Positions 1 through 7,090 of a DNA stretch of 64,000 nt are shown one piece after another. Below the pieces are notes generated by a model that saw only the letters and a program-made list of their open reading frames with translations, did no database searches and was not told the DNA's origin. Both the position numbers and the translations under genes were made by a program. Each line of letters starts with the position of its first letter. The stretch's first letter is position 1. The DNA lies in assembly GCF_900167375.1 (NCBI RefSeq), contig NZ_FUWY01000002.1, positions 248,001 through 312,000 of the forward strand, in the 5' to 3' direction. The stretch comes from Anaerorhabdus furcosa. Lineage in GTDB: Bacteria; Bacillota_I; Bacilli_A; Erysipelotrichales; Erysipelotrichaceae.

Positions 1-1
1 A

Positions 2-1267
2 ATGGACAAACTATTAGATCAACAAGAGAAATCGAAACAGCAATTATTTCAAGATTCGATAACTGGATTAGGAAATACATTGAAGTATACTAATGATAAG
101 AAAGAAATGCATTTTAATAAGATGTGTTTAATTCAAATTGAAAATTTCAACTTGCTCGTATCACGTTTAGGTCAAGAAGGTTACCATGAACTTTTAAAAG
201 ATGCAACACGAAAATTACATCATTACCTAGTATGTCTTGAAGATGCAGAAAAATTTAATTACTATATTTTGAATGATTCAACATTATTTATTGCCGCAGG
301 ATCAATGGTAACTAAAGAATTGTTTATAAAACATATCGATTATATTTATGATCATTTTCAAACAATGCATTTTGATGCAGTGAATGAAGTCTTAATCAAT
401 CGTTTTATCATTGTTAATGCTGATAAGAATCTTTTAGAAACTGGAATACTTGCACTAAAAGAATGTCAAAGTCTTCAAACTCACTATGTAGATTACAATG
501 AGATTGATGAGAATAGAGGAAATTCTCTTGAGAAAGAAGAAGAGATTCTAAATGTATTGAATTATGCAATTGATACGGATAATATAATTCCATATTTCCA
601 AGGAATTCATGATAATAAACATCAATGTATAAATAAGTTTGAAGCACTAATGAGAATCGTAGATGAAGATGGAAATGTGTATGTACCAAGTCAATTTATG
701 GACATTGCAAAGAAGTATCATTTGTATTCAAAACTAAGTATTAGTATGATTGAAAAAGTACTAACACTGTTTGATGGTTCGAATTTTGAAGTTTCAATTA
801 ATCTATCTGCTTATGATATTTCATATCGTTCTGTAAATGAATTCATCCTTCAAAAATTATCAAAAATGAAAGATTGTAAAAATTTTGTGTTTGAAATTCT
901 TGAAGATGAAAGTTTTAAGGATATGGAAGTTTTAAGAAAATTCTTAAAAGAAGTACGAAAATTTGGAGTTAAAATTGCAATAGATGATTTTGGTATTGGT
1001 TACTCTAACTTCATGGCGATTGCACAAATGGCACCAGACTATATAAAAATAGATGGCAGTATTGTAAAGAATATACAACGTGATGAATTATGCAAGAAGG
1101 TGCTCGAAAACATTGTATTCTTGGGTAAGCAACTCAATGTAGAGATTATTGCTGAATTTGTGGAAGATCTTATAATACAAGAAGAAGTCATAAAACACAA
1201 AATTCAATATTCTCAAGGTTATTGCTTCAGCAAACCAGTTCCTTTTGCACATTTAACTTTATCTTAA
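2..1267 (+). CDS. c-di-GMP phosphodiesterase (EAL) with degenerate GGDEF domain, 5' end possibly outside window
   Basis: Cytoplasmic part of a cyclic-di-GMP signalling protein, predicted to hydrolyse c-di-GMP. The frame is open from the window edge, so the ATG at base 2 may be internal and a sensor part may lie upstream. Residues about 15-165 resemble a GGDEF fold: TGLGN is kept near residue 23, but the catalytic GGDEF loop reads NDSTLF, so cyclase activity is unlikely. Residues about 190-418 form an EAL domain with FEALMR, SINLS, FEILED, IDDFG (about 326), IKID, AEFVE and QGYCFSKP, the known metal and substrate positions of active EAL enzymes. All key residues appear present, so I infer an active phosphodiesterase. 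It ends in a strong terminator. A nearby diguanylate cyclase gene (4716-5887) would supply the opposing activity but is frameshifted. Confidence 0.9.
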   Translation: MDKLLDQQEKSKQQLFQDSITGLGNTLKYTNDKKEMHFNKMCLIQIENFNLLVSRLGQEGYHELLKDATRKLHHYLVCLEDAEKFNYYILNDSTLFIAAGSMVTKELFIKHIDYIYDHFQTMHFDAVNEVLINRFIIVNADKNLLETGILALKECQSLQTHYVDYNEIDENRGNSLEKEEEILNVLNYAIDTDNIIPYFQGIHDNKHQCINKFEALMRIVDEDGNVYVPSQFMDIAKKYHLYSKLSISMIEKVLTLFDGSNFEVSINLSAYDISYRSVNEFILQKLSKMKDCKNFVFEILEDESFKDMEVLRKFLKEVRKFGVKIAIDDFGIGYSNFMAIAQMAPDYIKIDGSIVKNIQRDELCKKVLENIVFLGKQLNVEIIAEFVEDLIIQEEVIKHKIQYSQGYCFSKPVPFAHLTLS

Positions 1268-1350
1268 GGCTTATTTATGTAAAGACATATTGAAACAGAT
1301 GATAAGCGTTTGTTTTAATAAGTGCTTTGCTATAAGCCTTTTCTTTTTTT
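1266..1350 (+). terminator. intrinsic terminator with long loop after EAL gene
   Basis: Nine-base arms AAGGCTTAT (1266-1274) and ATAAGCCTT (1332-1340) are perfectly complementary and are followed by TTCTTTTTTT. The loop of about 57 bases is unusually long and could hold further pairing. The 5' arm overlaps the stop codon. Confidence 0.6.
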
Positions 1351-1480
1351 ACAAATATTTTTAAAGGAATACTAGCTATTTTAAGTATGTAATCACAAAA
1401 ATAGTTATTAATACAAATAGAAGTATGAAAAAAATAATTGTATGATTTATTACATTTATCTTACTGAGGGGTAGTAAAAA

Positions 1481-1519
1481 ATGCATATATTAATTACTAT
1501 AGTAGTAAGGAGTGATTAA
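1481..1519 (+). CDS. possible 12-codon leader ORF before the Crp-type gene
   Basis: An ATG at 1481 follows a GAGGGG ribosome-binding sequence (1466-1471) and encodes MHILITIVVRSD. Its last codons (AGG AGT GAT) contain the Shine-Dalgarno of the next gene, and its stop codon lies one base before that gene's ATG. This is the layout expected for translational coupling, but a peptide this short can arise by chance. No family is recognised. Confidence 0.25.
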   Translation: MHILITIVVRSD

Positions 1520-1520
1520 A

Positions 1521-2108
1521 ATGGGTAAAATCTTTGATGATTTATTGAATGAAGATTTTAATCGAATACTATCCAAATCCATCGTTAGAGAATTTGACAA
1601 GCATGAGATTATCTTTTCAAAAGGAAGTAAACCAACTTATTTGTTTATTTTATTAGAAGGAAGCGTATATATTTGTGATGATTCAATTGATGGAAAAAGA
1701 AATATATTGACTATCGTGAATGAAAAGAATGATTGCTTTGGGGAAGTGTATTTATTTATGAATTTGGATTATCCATATTACTCAATCGCAACAACAAAAG
1801 TAAAAGTCATACAAATACCAAAAGATGTTTTCTTAAGTGAAAAAGTTTTAACTGAGCGTATGAATCAATTTCTTGCGGAGAAAGCTTATATTCTTTCAAG
1901 AAAACTTCAAGTGCTTATGAAAAATAGTTTGCGAGAGAAAATCCTTGAAGTTATTAAAATAAAGGATATTGTTTACTTAAAGAGATATGAATTGGCTGAA
2001 TACTTAGGAGTTAGTAGGCCTGCATTATCAAAAGAAATTTATAGTTTAATCGACGAGGGAATTTTAGAACTCAATGAAGATGGAATTATTAATATAATTA
2101 AACGGTAA
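1521..2108 (+). CDS. Crp/Fnr family transcriptional regulator
   Basis: DNA-binding regulator of about 195 residues. Residues about 15-110 have the cyclic-nucleotide-binding-like beta roll (EIIFSKGSKPTYLFILLEGS, then CFGEVYLF), followed by a long dimerisation helix and a winged helix-turn-helix near 145-190 (LAEYLGVSRPALSKEI). No cysteine cluster typical of Fnr iron-sulfur sensors is visible, so the ligand is unknown. ATG 1521 is chosen because AAGGAG at 1507-1512 sits eight bases upstream; an in-frame GTG at 1512 overlaps that site. A perfect terminator follows directly, so the gene is transcribed alone or with the small leader ORF. A second Crp-type gene lies at 5970-6653. Confidence 0.85.
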   Translation: MGKIFDDLLNEDFNRILSKSIVREFDKHEIIFSKGSKPTYLFILLEGSVYICDDSIDGKRNILTIVNEKNDCFGEVYLFMNLDYPYYSIATTKVKVIQIPKDVFLSEKVLTERMNQFLAEKAYILSRKLQVLMKNSLREKILEVIKIKDIVYLKRYELAEYLGVSRPALSKEIYSLIDEGILELNEDGIINIIKR

Positions 2109-2131
2109 TGTAGATTACCGTTTGTTTTTTT
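2100..2131 (+). terminator. intrinsic terminator after Crp-type gene
   Basis: Perfect ten-base arms AAACGGTAAT and ATTACCGTTT around a GTAG loop, followed by GTTTTTTT. The stem overlaps the stop codon. Confidence 0.9.
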
Positions 2132-2341
2132 ATAGATATAATATAGTCTATTAAATATTGTTTTATGAGATGTTAAGATGAAAATACGCATGAAATTGTA
2201 CTTAGTAAGTAAAGGTCATAAAAGTAACTACTTGTCTCTCTATACTAGAATTGTATAATTTATATGCAATAGAATTGTGTTTTGAAAATGTTTGTGTTGA
2301 ATTAAAAATAGAGATTTTTCAGTCTTTCGTGTACGAATGAT

Positions 2342-2387
2342 TACTGTACTTTGGTACAGTAGTAAAAATTACTTGATTCGATATAAT
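2342..2387 (+). promoter_or_regulatory. inverted-repeat operator next to promoter of the TPR-LuxR gene
   Basis: TACTGTAC (2342-2349) and GTACAGTA (2354-2361) form a perfect inverted repeat around TTTG. A TATAAT box lies at 2382-2387 with no good -35 hexamer, so the palindrome sits where an activator or autoregulator would bind. The rest of 2132-2431 shows no gene. Confidence 0.5.
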
Positions 2388-2431
2388 TGGAGAGTGGGTC
2401 TATTGAAAACATAATAATGGAGGTGTAAGTT

Positions 2432-3940
2432 TTGTTTAGGGAGAGAGTTACTAAAAAACAAAACAATACCAATAATAAAATTAGTGTATTGTTTAAAGAA
2501 AAAAAGTTTGATGAATTAATACCAATGCTTGAGCTTGATATAATGAATGACCAAGGACGATACAAAATTTGGAATCACCGAAATATACTTAGAAAATTAC
2601 CAATAGATATAATTAGAAAATCACCTACCATATGCTCTGCATGTGGTATTTTAGCTGAATTATCAGATGATTTTGAACAAGCAGATAAGTACATGCATAT
2701 CTTAAAAGAGATGCAACTAAGGTATCGCTCAAATTCAATTGAGTACAATGAGATAGAAAACTATTTACGATGCATTGATATTGAATTATCACATCGCTCC
2801 ATCATGAATCCTTTCCATAAATTCAAATTATTATTAGAGGTGATTGGGGATGGGAAAGATTTTAAATTTAAACCAACCATCACTTTAAATCGTCCAAGTT
2901 TATTAAATGGTGCTAGAGATAACTATCGTTATGTTTCCTATTTGGTTAATGCAAGAAAACCACTAAATGAAATAGCAGAAAAACTTTATTCTGAAAAAGG
3001 AATGATTATTCTAAATGTAGCACTTGCGGAAGCTTTGTATCAAGAAAATAAAATATCGAAATCATTGTTATTGCTTGCGAATAATATACCAATTATTGAA
3101 AGAAAAAAGGATGCAGATATTTTGTTTGTTGCTTTATATTTGAGATATTCAATTCTAGTAATGACAGGTCAATTGGATTCGGTTTTTGGTATGATTGATA
3201 CAATCAAACAAAAATTAATAGATTTGCATGCTGACTACTTGATCCCTAATTTGGATGCAATTATTGCGTGGACAGCAATGCTTAATTGTGATTACTCCGT
3301 TGTTGATGAATGGATGAAATATAAAGCACCAGATGAGAATAGTGAATACAGTAATTTGGATCGATTTCAATATTTTATAAAACTTCGTGTTTATCTATTA
3401 AATGGTAAACATTTATTGTTAGTTGATCTTGCAGAGAGATTGCTGCAAGTTTTAACGATTTTAAATCGTAGTGCTGAGTTATGTGAATTATATACAATCT
3501 TGGCAATGTCATATTACGATCAAAAAGATTATGATCAAACATATTACTATATTCGAAAAGCAATTGACTTATGTAAGAAATATAAGTTTTATCGAATAAT
3601 TGCGAATGAAGGAAGTAAGGTTTATATTTTACTGCGTGACTATGCATGTGAAAATGCTGAAACTGATGTAATAATAAAGCTTATGCAAATGAGTAAAGAA
3701 GTTGGACTATACTATCCAGATTATTTGAAACCGAAATTGCATAAATTAGTATCCCTTACTGCAACAGAAACAGATGTTTTGCGATTACTGTGTGCTGAGA
3801 GAACAAATGCAGAAATTGGTGATTATTTAAATATTTCTCTTCGTACAGTTAAATTTCATACAAGTAATATATTTGAAAAATTAAATGTAAAAAATCGTCA
3901 ACAAGCATCAAAAATTGCAAGAAAATACAATATTGTCTAA
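2432..3940 (+). CDS. LuxR-type regulator with long helical (TPR-like) sensor region
   Basis: A 502-residue regulator without an N-terminal ATPase motif. Residues about 1-430 are predicted to be helical repeats of TPR/MalT-like character (for example ILAMSYYDQKDYDQTYYYIR), probably a protein or ligand interaction scaffold. Residues about 438-500 are a LuxR/GerE helix-turn-helix: LTATETDVLRLL, then NAEIGDYLNISLRTVKFHTS and KLNVKNRQQA. The start is a TTG at 2432, chosen because GGAGGTG at 2419-2425 is ideally placed and no ATG fits. It is transcribed alone. The inverted repeat upstream suggests autoregulation. The target genes are unknown; MalT-like signal integration is inferred only from architecture. 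Confidence 0.85.
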   Translation: MFRERVTKKQNNTNNKISVLFKEKKFDELIPMLELDIMNDQGRYKIWNHRNILRKLPIDIIRKSPTICSACGILAELSDDFEQADKYMHILKEMQLRYRSNSIEYNEIENYLRCIDIELSHRSIMNPFHKFKLLLEVIGDGKDFKFKPTITLNRPSLLNGARDNYRYVSYLVNARKPLNEIAEKLYSEKGMIILNVALAEALYQENKISKSLLLLANNIPIIERKKDADILFVALYLRYSILVMTGQLDSVFGMIDTIKQKLIDLHADYLIPNLDAIIAWTAMLNCDYSVVDEWMKYKAPDENSEYSNLDRFQYFIKLRVYLLNGKHLLLVDLAERLLQVLTILNRSAELCELYTILAMSYYDQKDYDQTYYYIRKAIDLCKKYKFYRIIANEGSKVYILLRDYACENAETDVIIKLMQMSKEVGLYYPDYLKPKLHKLVSLTATETDVLRLLCAERTNAEIGDYLNISLRTVKFHTSNIFEKLNVKNRQQASKIARKYNIV

Positions 3941-4253
3941 TGATACTCTATTAATCATGCTAAAATATAAGTATAAAGACTGATAGAGGTTTATGCAGGA
4001 AACCTAAAACATGTGATTAGAGCGGTTTAATAAATTAATTGAATATAGATTTGTACAAAAAGTTACTTTTGCTGTTATTTGTAAAAGAGTCGAATATTTT
4101 CTTACAAAGAATTGTGAAAAAAATTCTAAATATCCTAATAGATATGTAAAAATTGGGTATTGATTTTATGATGGGAAACAATATGGAAGCGTGTCTTTGA
4201 AAAAGGATAGTACATGAACGCAATTAATGAGCTTTTATTAGAGAGGTGCAATA
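3941..4253. other. intergenic region without recognised gene
   Basis: About 310 AT-rich bases. A small hairpin AGGTTT/AAACCT (3987-4005) has no T-run. I see no convincing ORF, RNA gene or strong promoter. Confidence 0.5.
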
Positions 4254-4658
4254 ATGAAAAAATCATTTATTAAAAAGATAGATCACTTGGTTTTAACTAC
4301 AAGTGATTGTAATCGATTTTTAGATTTCTATGAAAAACTTGGTTTTATTATTAAAAAAGAAATTCATAGAGCAGAAATGTTTGCGGGTGATTTTAAAATT
4401 AATGTACATTATTTGGGTAACGAGTTACAACCACATGCATTAAATGTACAAGTGGGTAGTGGGGATCTCTGCTTCGAAATAAGTGGTGATTTAATGGAGT
4501 TTAAAGAATTCATAGAAAAACAAGGGATAGTTGTCGAGGAAGGTATTGTTTGTCGACATGGTGTGGTAGGAGAGATGTATTCTATTTATTTAAGAGATCC
4601 TGAAGGGAATTTATTAGAGTTTAGCAGTTATGATATTGAAAAAAATATACATTATTGA
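4254..4658 (+). CDS. VOC (glyoxalase/bleomycin-resistance-like) family protein
   Basis: A 134-residue single-domain protein of the vicinal oxygen chelate superfamily. It begins KIDHLVLTTSDCNRFLDFYE, the usual first beta-alpha unit with a metal-binding His, and ends YLRDPEGNLLEF, the usual C-terminal motif with the second metal-ligand Glu. The length is normal for a small VOC member. Such proteins include glyoxalases, dioxygenases and drug-binding proteins, and the sequence does not say which substrate is used. The start ATG follows GAGAGGTG. It precedes the cyclase locus without an obvious terminator between them. Confidence 0.85.
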   Translation: MKKSFIKKIDHLVLTTSDCNRFLDFYEKLGFIIKKEIHRAEMFAGDFKINVHYLGNELQPHALNVQVGSGDLCFEISGDLMEFKEFIEKQGIVVEEGIVCRHGVVGEMYSIYLRDPEGNLLEFSSYDIEKNIHY

Positions 4659-4715
4659 AGATAATTTGAAATTATTATAAAATAATGGCATTAAGAATAG
4701 AATAGAAGGTAAATA

Positions 4716-5887
4716 ATGGGAAATAAGTCAAAATTTTATTTAAGACGTGTTGACGTACAAGTGGTACTTTTGACTTCTTTTATTGTTATTTTTTCATGTG
4801 TAGTACTGAATAAAATTGTCTATAGTTTAGCTTATAATGATATGATTCACTCACTTGAAGAAAGAGTGATTTCAATTGTTAATTATGTTGAATCAGAAAG
4901 TTTTGATTTATCAACCTTTGAAACAATTAACACGAGGAGTGATATATATATAAAGAATCTTATGTGAATACAAAGGAATTGTTTTCTGATATTCGCATTT
5001 TGACCAATGCTCAATATTTATATACTGCTAAGTTAAATGATCAAGGTGAATTGATTTATGTTATTGATGGATTACCTATGAATTCTGATGATTTTCGCTA
5101 CCCTGGAGATTTGATTGAAGATAGTTTTCAAGCGGATTTATTGAAAGCTCTTCATGGGGAAGTCGTAATGCCTACCAATATTTTGGTTACAGAATGGGGT
5201 AATGTATTTGTTGCTTACTATCCAATTCATGGATCTGAGGATAAAATTGTTGGTGTAATTGGAATTGAATTTCCAGCCAATTCCCAATACAAAGCATATA
5301 CAGAAATAAGAAAAGTAACACCATTTATTATTGCAATATCTTGCATTATTAGTGCTATTTTCTCAATCGCGTATTTTAGAAGAATATCCAATCCAAGACA
5401 TAAAGATTTGAGTAATACAGATTACTTAACTGAATTAAAGAGTAGAAATGCTTACGAAGTAGATAGTCAAAACAGAATAGCACAAAAAATGGCTCAAAAT
5501 ACTGGGATAATCATGATTGATTTAAATGGATTAAAACCAATCAATGATACTCTTGGTCACGAAACAGGTGATTTATATTTAAAAACATTTGCAAGTTCAG
5601 TCGTAAGAGTTATAGATAATCAATCTATTCCTTATCGTACTGGAGGAGACGAGTTTATTATTTTAGTGGAAAATGCAACAAAGAAGAAGTGTGAAGATTT
5701 GATATGTTTATTAGAGAAAGCGTTTAGTGAAGATGCATCAAAATTGGTAGATCATCCTACTTTCTCAGCAGGATATGCAATTTGCATGGGGAATAAGAAA
5801 GAAGATTGGGAAAATACCAAAAAATCAGCAGACAGTACAATGTATAAAGGAAAAAAAGAATTTTATTCACAAAAACAAGGATCCTAA
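4716..5887 (+). pseudogene. membrane diguanylate cyclase (GGDEF) interrupted by a frameshift in an (AT)5 tract
   Basis: Two adjacent frames make one gene. Bases 4716-4967 encode an N-terminal membrane helix (about residues 15-38) and the start of an extracellular sensor. The remainder, in another frame, encodes the rest of the sensor (NAQYLYTAKLNDQGELIYVI), a second helix (VTPFIIAISCIISAIF) and a cytoplasmic GGDEF domain with NTDYLTELKSRN, MIDLNGLKPIND and an intact TGGDEFIIL. No RxxD inhibitory site is visible before GGDEF. Removing one AT from the tract at 4942-4951 joins the frames as D-I-Y-K-E-S-Y-V-N-T-K and gives a normal protein of about 389 residues. The downstream frame has no good ribosome-binding site at its GTG. 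It may be a real off-state (slippage) or a sequence error. Confidence 0.8.
4942..4951 (+). repeat. (AT)5 dinucleotide tract at the cyclase frameshift
   Basis: Five AT units lie exactly where the reading frame breaks. Loss of one unit (or gain of two) restores the full-length diguanylate cyclase. Confidence 0.75.
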
Positions 5888-5904
5888 TTATAAGGATTCT
5901 TTTT
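5879..5904 (+). terminator. intrinsic terminator after GGDEF gene
   Basis: GGATCCT (5879-5885) pairs with AGGATTC (5893-5899, one wobble), followed by TTTTT. Confidence 0.65.
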
Positions 5905-5969
5905 AATCGCTTTAGATGTAATATTCACTATAAATGTTTATAATGAAATTAAATTGAGAGGAATTGCAT

Positions 5970-6653
5970 ATGGAACAAATAAAATTACAGCACATCATTG
6001 AAGATACGATTCCCGCATGGACAAATTTATCAAATCATGAAAAAGAATATTTACTGAATAATTCAATAGAGGTTGGCTACAAAGCACATCAAACGATTCA
6101 TGGCGAACAAGATTCTTGCCTAGGTGTTTTAATCATTGAAGAGGGTGACTTGAGAATTTATATGTTATCTGAAGAAGGTAGAGAGATTACTTTGTATCGA
6201 TTAAGTAAAGGGGATGTTTGTATACTTTCAGCATCTTGTATTCTATCTTCTATTAGTTTCGATGTTTTTATTGATACAGAAACCAATGTCACAGGAATAT
6301 TGATTAATACGGAGGCATTTTCAAAATTAATGGATAAAAACATTTATCTTGAGAATTATGTTTATAAACTAACAACGGAGCGCTTTAGTGATGTGATGTG
6401 GGCAATGCAACAGGTTTTATTTATGAGTATGGATAAGCGATTAGCTATCTTTTTACTAGATGAGATGAATCGAAGTAAAACAGATTGTATTGAAGTTACT
6501 CATGAAACGATTGCGAAGTATATAGGAAGTGCAAGAGAAGTGGTTAGTAGAATGTTGAAATATTTTGAGAAAGAAGGCATTGTAGAGTTAAATCGTGGGG
6601 GAATCTTGGTTACGAACAAGAAAAAATTAAAAGACTTAATCAATGAAGGATAG
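5970..6653 (+). CDS. Crp/Fnr family transcriptional regulator
   Basis: About 227 residues. Residues about 25-120 are a cyclic-nucleotide-binding-like domain (LGVLIIEEGDLRIYMLSEEG, then ITLYRLSKGDVCILSASCIL) and the C-terminus has a Crp-type winged helix (ITHETIAKYIGSAREVVSRM region near 170-195). The SAREVVSRML recognition helix is typical of Fnr/NtcA-like factors. No N-terminal cysteine cluster is present, although single cysteines such as CILSASCI occur in the sensor domain. ATG 5970 is preferred over the in-frame TTG at 5964 because GAGAGGAA (5956-5963) sits at normal spacing. It is monocistronic with a good terminator. The target and effector are unknown. Confidence 0.85.
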   Translation: MEQIKLQHIIEDTIPAWTNLSNHEKEYLLNNSIEVGYKAHQTIHGEQDSCLGVLIIEEGDLRIYMLSEEGREITLYRLSKGDVCILSASCILSSISFDVFIDTETNVTGILINTEAFSKLMDKNIYLENYVYKLTTERFSDVMWAMQQVLFMSMDKRLAIFLLDEMNRSKTDCIEVTHETIAKYIGSAREVVSRMLKYFEKEGIVELNRGGILVTNKKKLKDLINEG

Positions 6654-6675
6654 ATAGAAATATCTGTCTTTTTTT
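6649..6675 (+). terminator. intrinsic terminator
   Basis: GATAGATA and TATCTGTC (one G-U pair) enclose a GAAA tetraloop and are followed by seven T. It overlaps the stop region of the preceding gene. Confidence 0.85.
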
Positions 6676-6677
6676 CT

Positions 6678-6746
6678 CACTACTATAAAATTCTTAATAA
6701 TTGGCATTAAACAGTACTTGACATTGCATAGTAGTGGTGATAAAGT
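6678..6746 (+). promoter_or_regulatory. promoter and inverted-repeat operator of the PadR operon
   Basis: TTGACA (6718-6723) and TAAAGT (6741-6746) are 17 bases apart. ATAGTAGTG (6728-6736) inside the spacer is the exact inverse of CACTACTAT at 6678-6686, fifty bases upstream. PadR proteins are known to repress their own operons, so these arms are candidate PadR sites. Confidence 0.6.
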
Positions 6747-6766
6747 AATTTCAAGGAAGTGATCAA

Positions 6767-7087
6767 ATGAATACCCAGTTTAAAAAGGGAGTACTAGAAC
6801 TCGTCGTTATGATGGTTGTAGCGAAGAAAGATATATATGGTTATGAGCTTGTAAAAGAGGTATGTAATATTGTTCACGTTAATGAAGGAACAATTTATCC
6901 GCTTCTTAAGAGGATGACAAATGAGTCGATTTTTGAAACTTACTTACAAGAATCAACGGAAGGACCACCACGTAAGTACTATCGAATTACTGTACGAGGT
7001 TTGGATGTAATGAAAGAAATAAAAAGAGAATGGATTGAATTTTCAAACAGCATTAACAAGTTTATTGAAGAGAATAAAGAGGTATAG
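6767..7087 (+). CDS. PadR family transcriptional regulator
   Basis: A 106-residue winged-helix repressor of the PadR family. The sequence starts FKKGVLELVVMMVVAKKDIYGYEL and continues with VNEGTIYPLLKRM (recognition helix) and GPPRKYYRITVRGLDVM (wing), all hallmarks of the family; a short C-terminal helix would dimerise. It is followed after three bases by a membrane protein with a DUF1700/HAAS domain. This PadR-HAAS pairing is a recurrent partnership in Bacillota in which PadR usually represses the pair in response to envelope-acting compounds. Its promoter carries an inverted repeat. The identity is firm; the inducer is unknown. Confidence 0.92.
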   Translation: MNTQFKKGVLELVVMMVVAKKDIYGYELVKEVCNIVHVNEGTIYPLLKRMTNESIFETYLQESTEGPPRKYYRITVRGLDVMKEIKREWIEFSNSINKFIEENKEV

Positions 7088-7090
7088 AAT

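Noticed and set aside
4964-5887. Second cyclase frame as an independent gene
   Set aside because: Its GTG lacks a ribosome-binding site and it starts in the middle of the extracellular sensor; a single AT-unit change joins it to the upstream frame.
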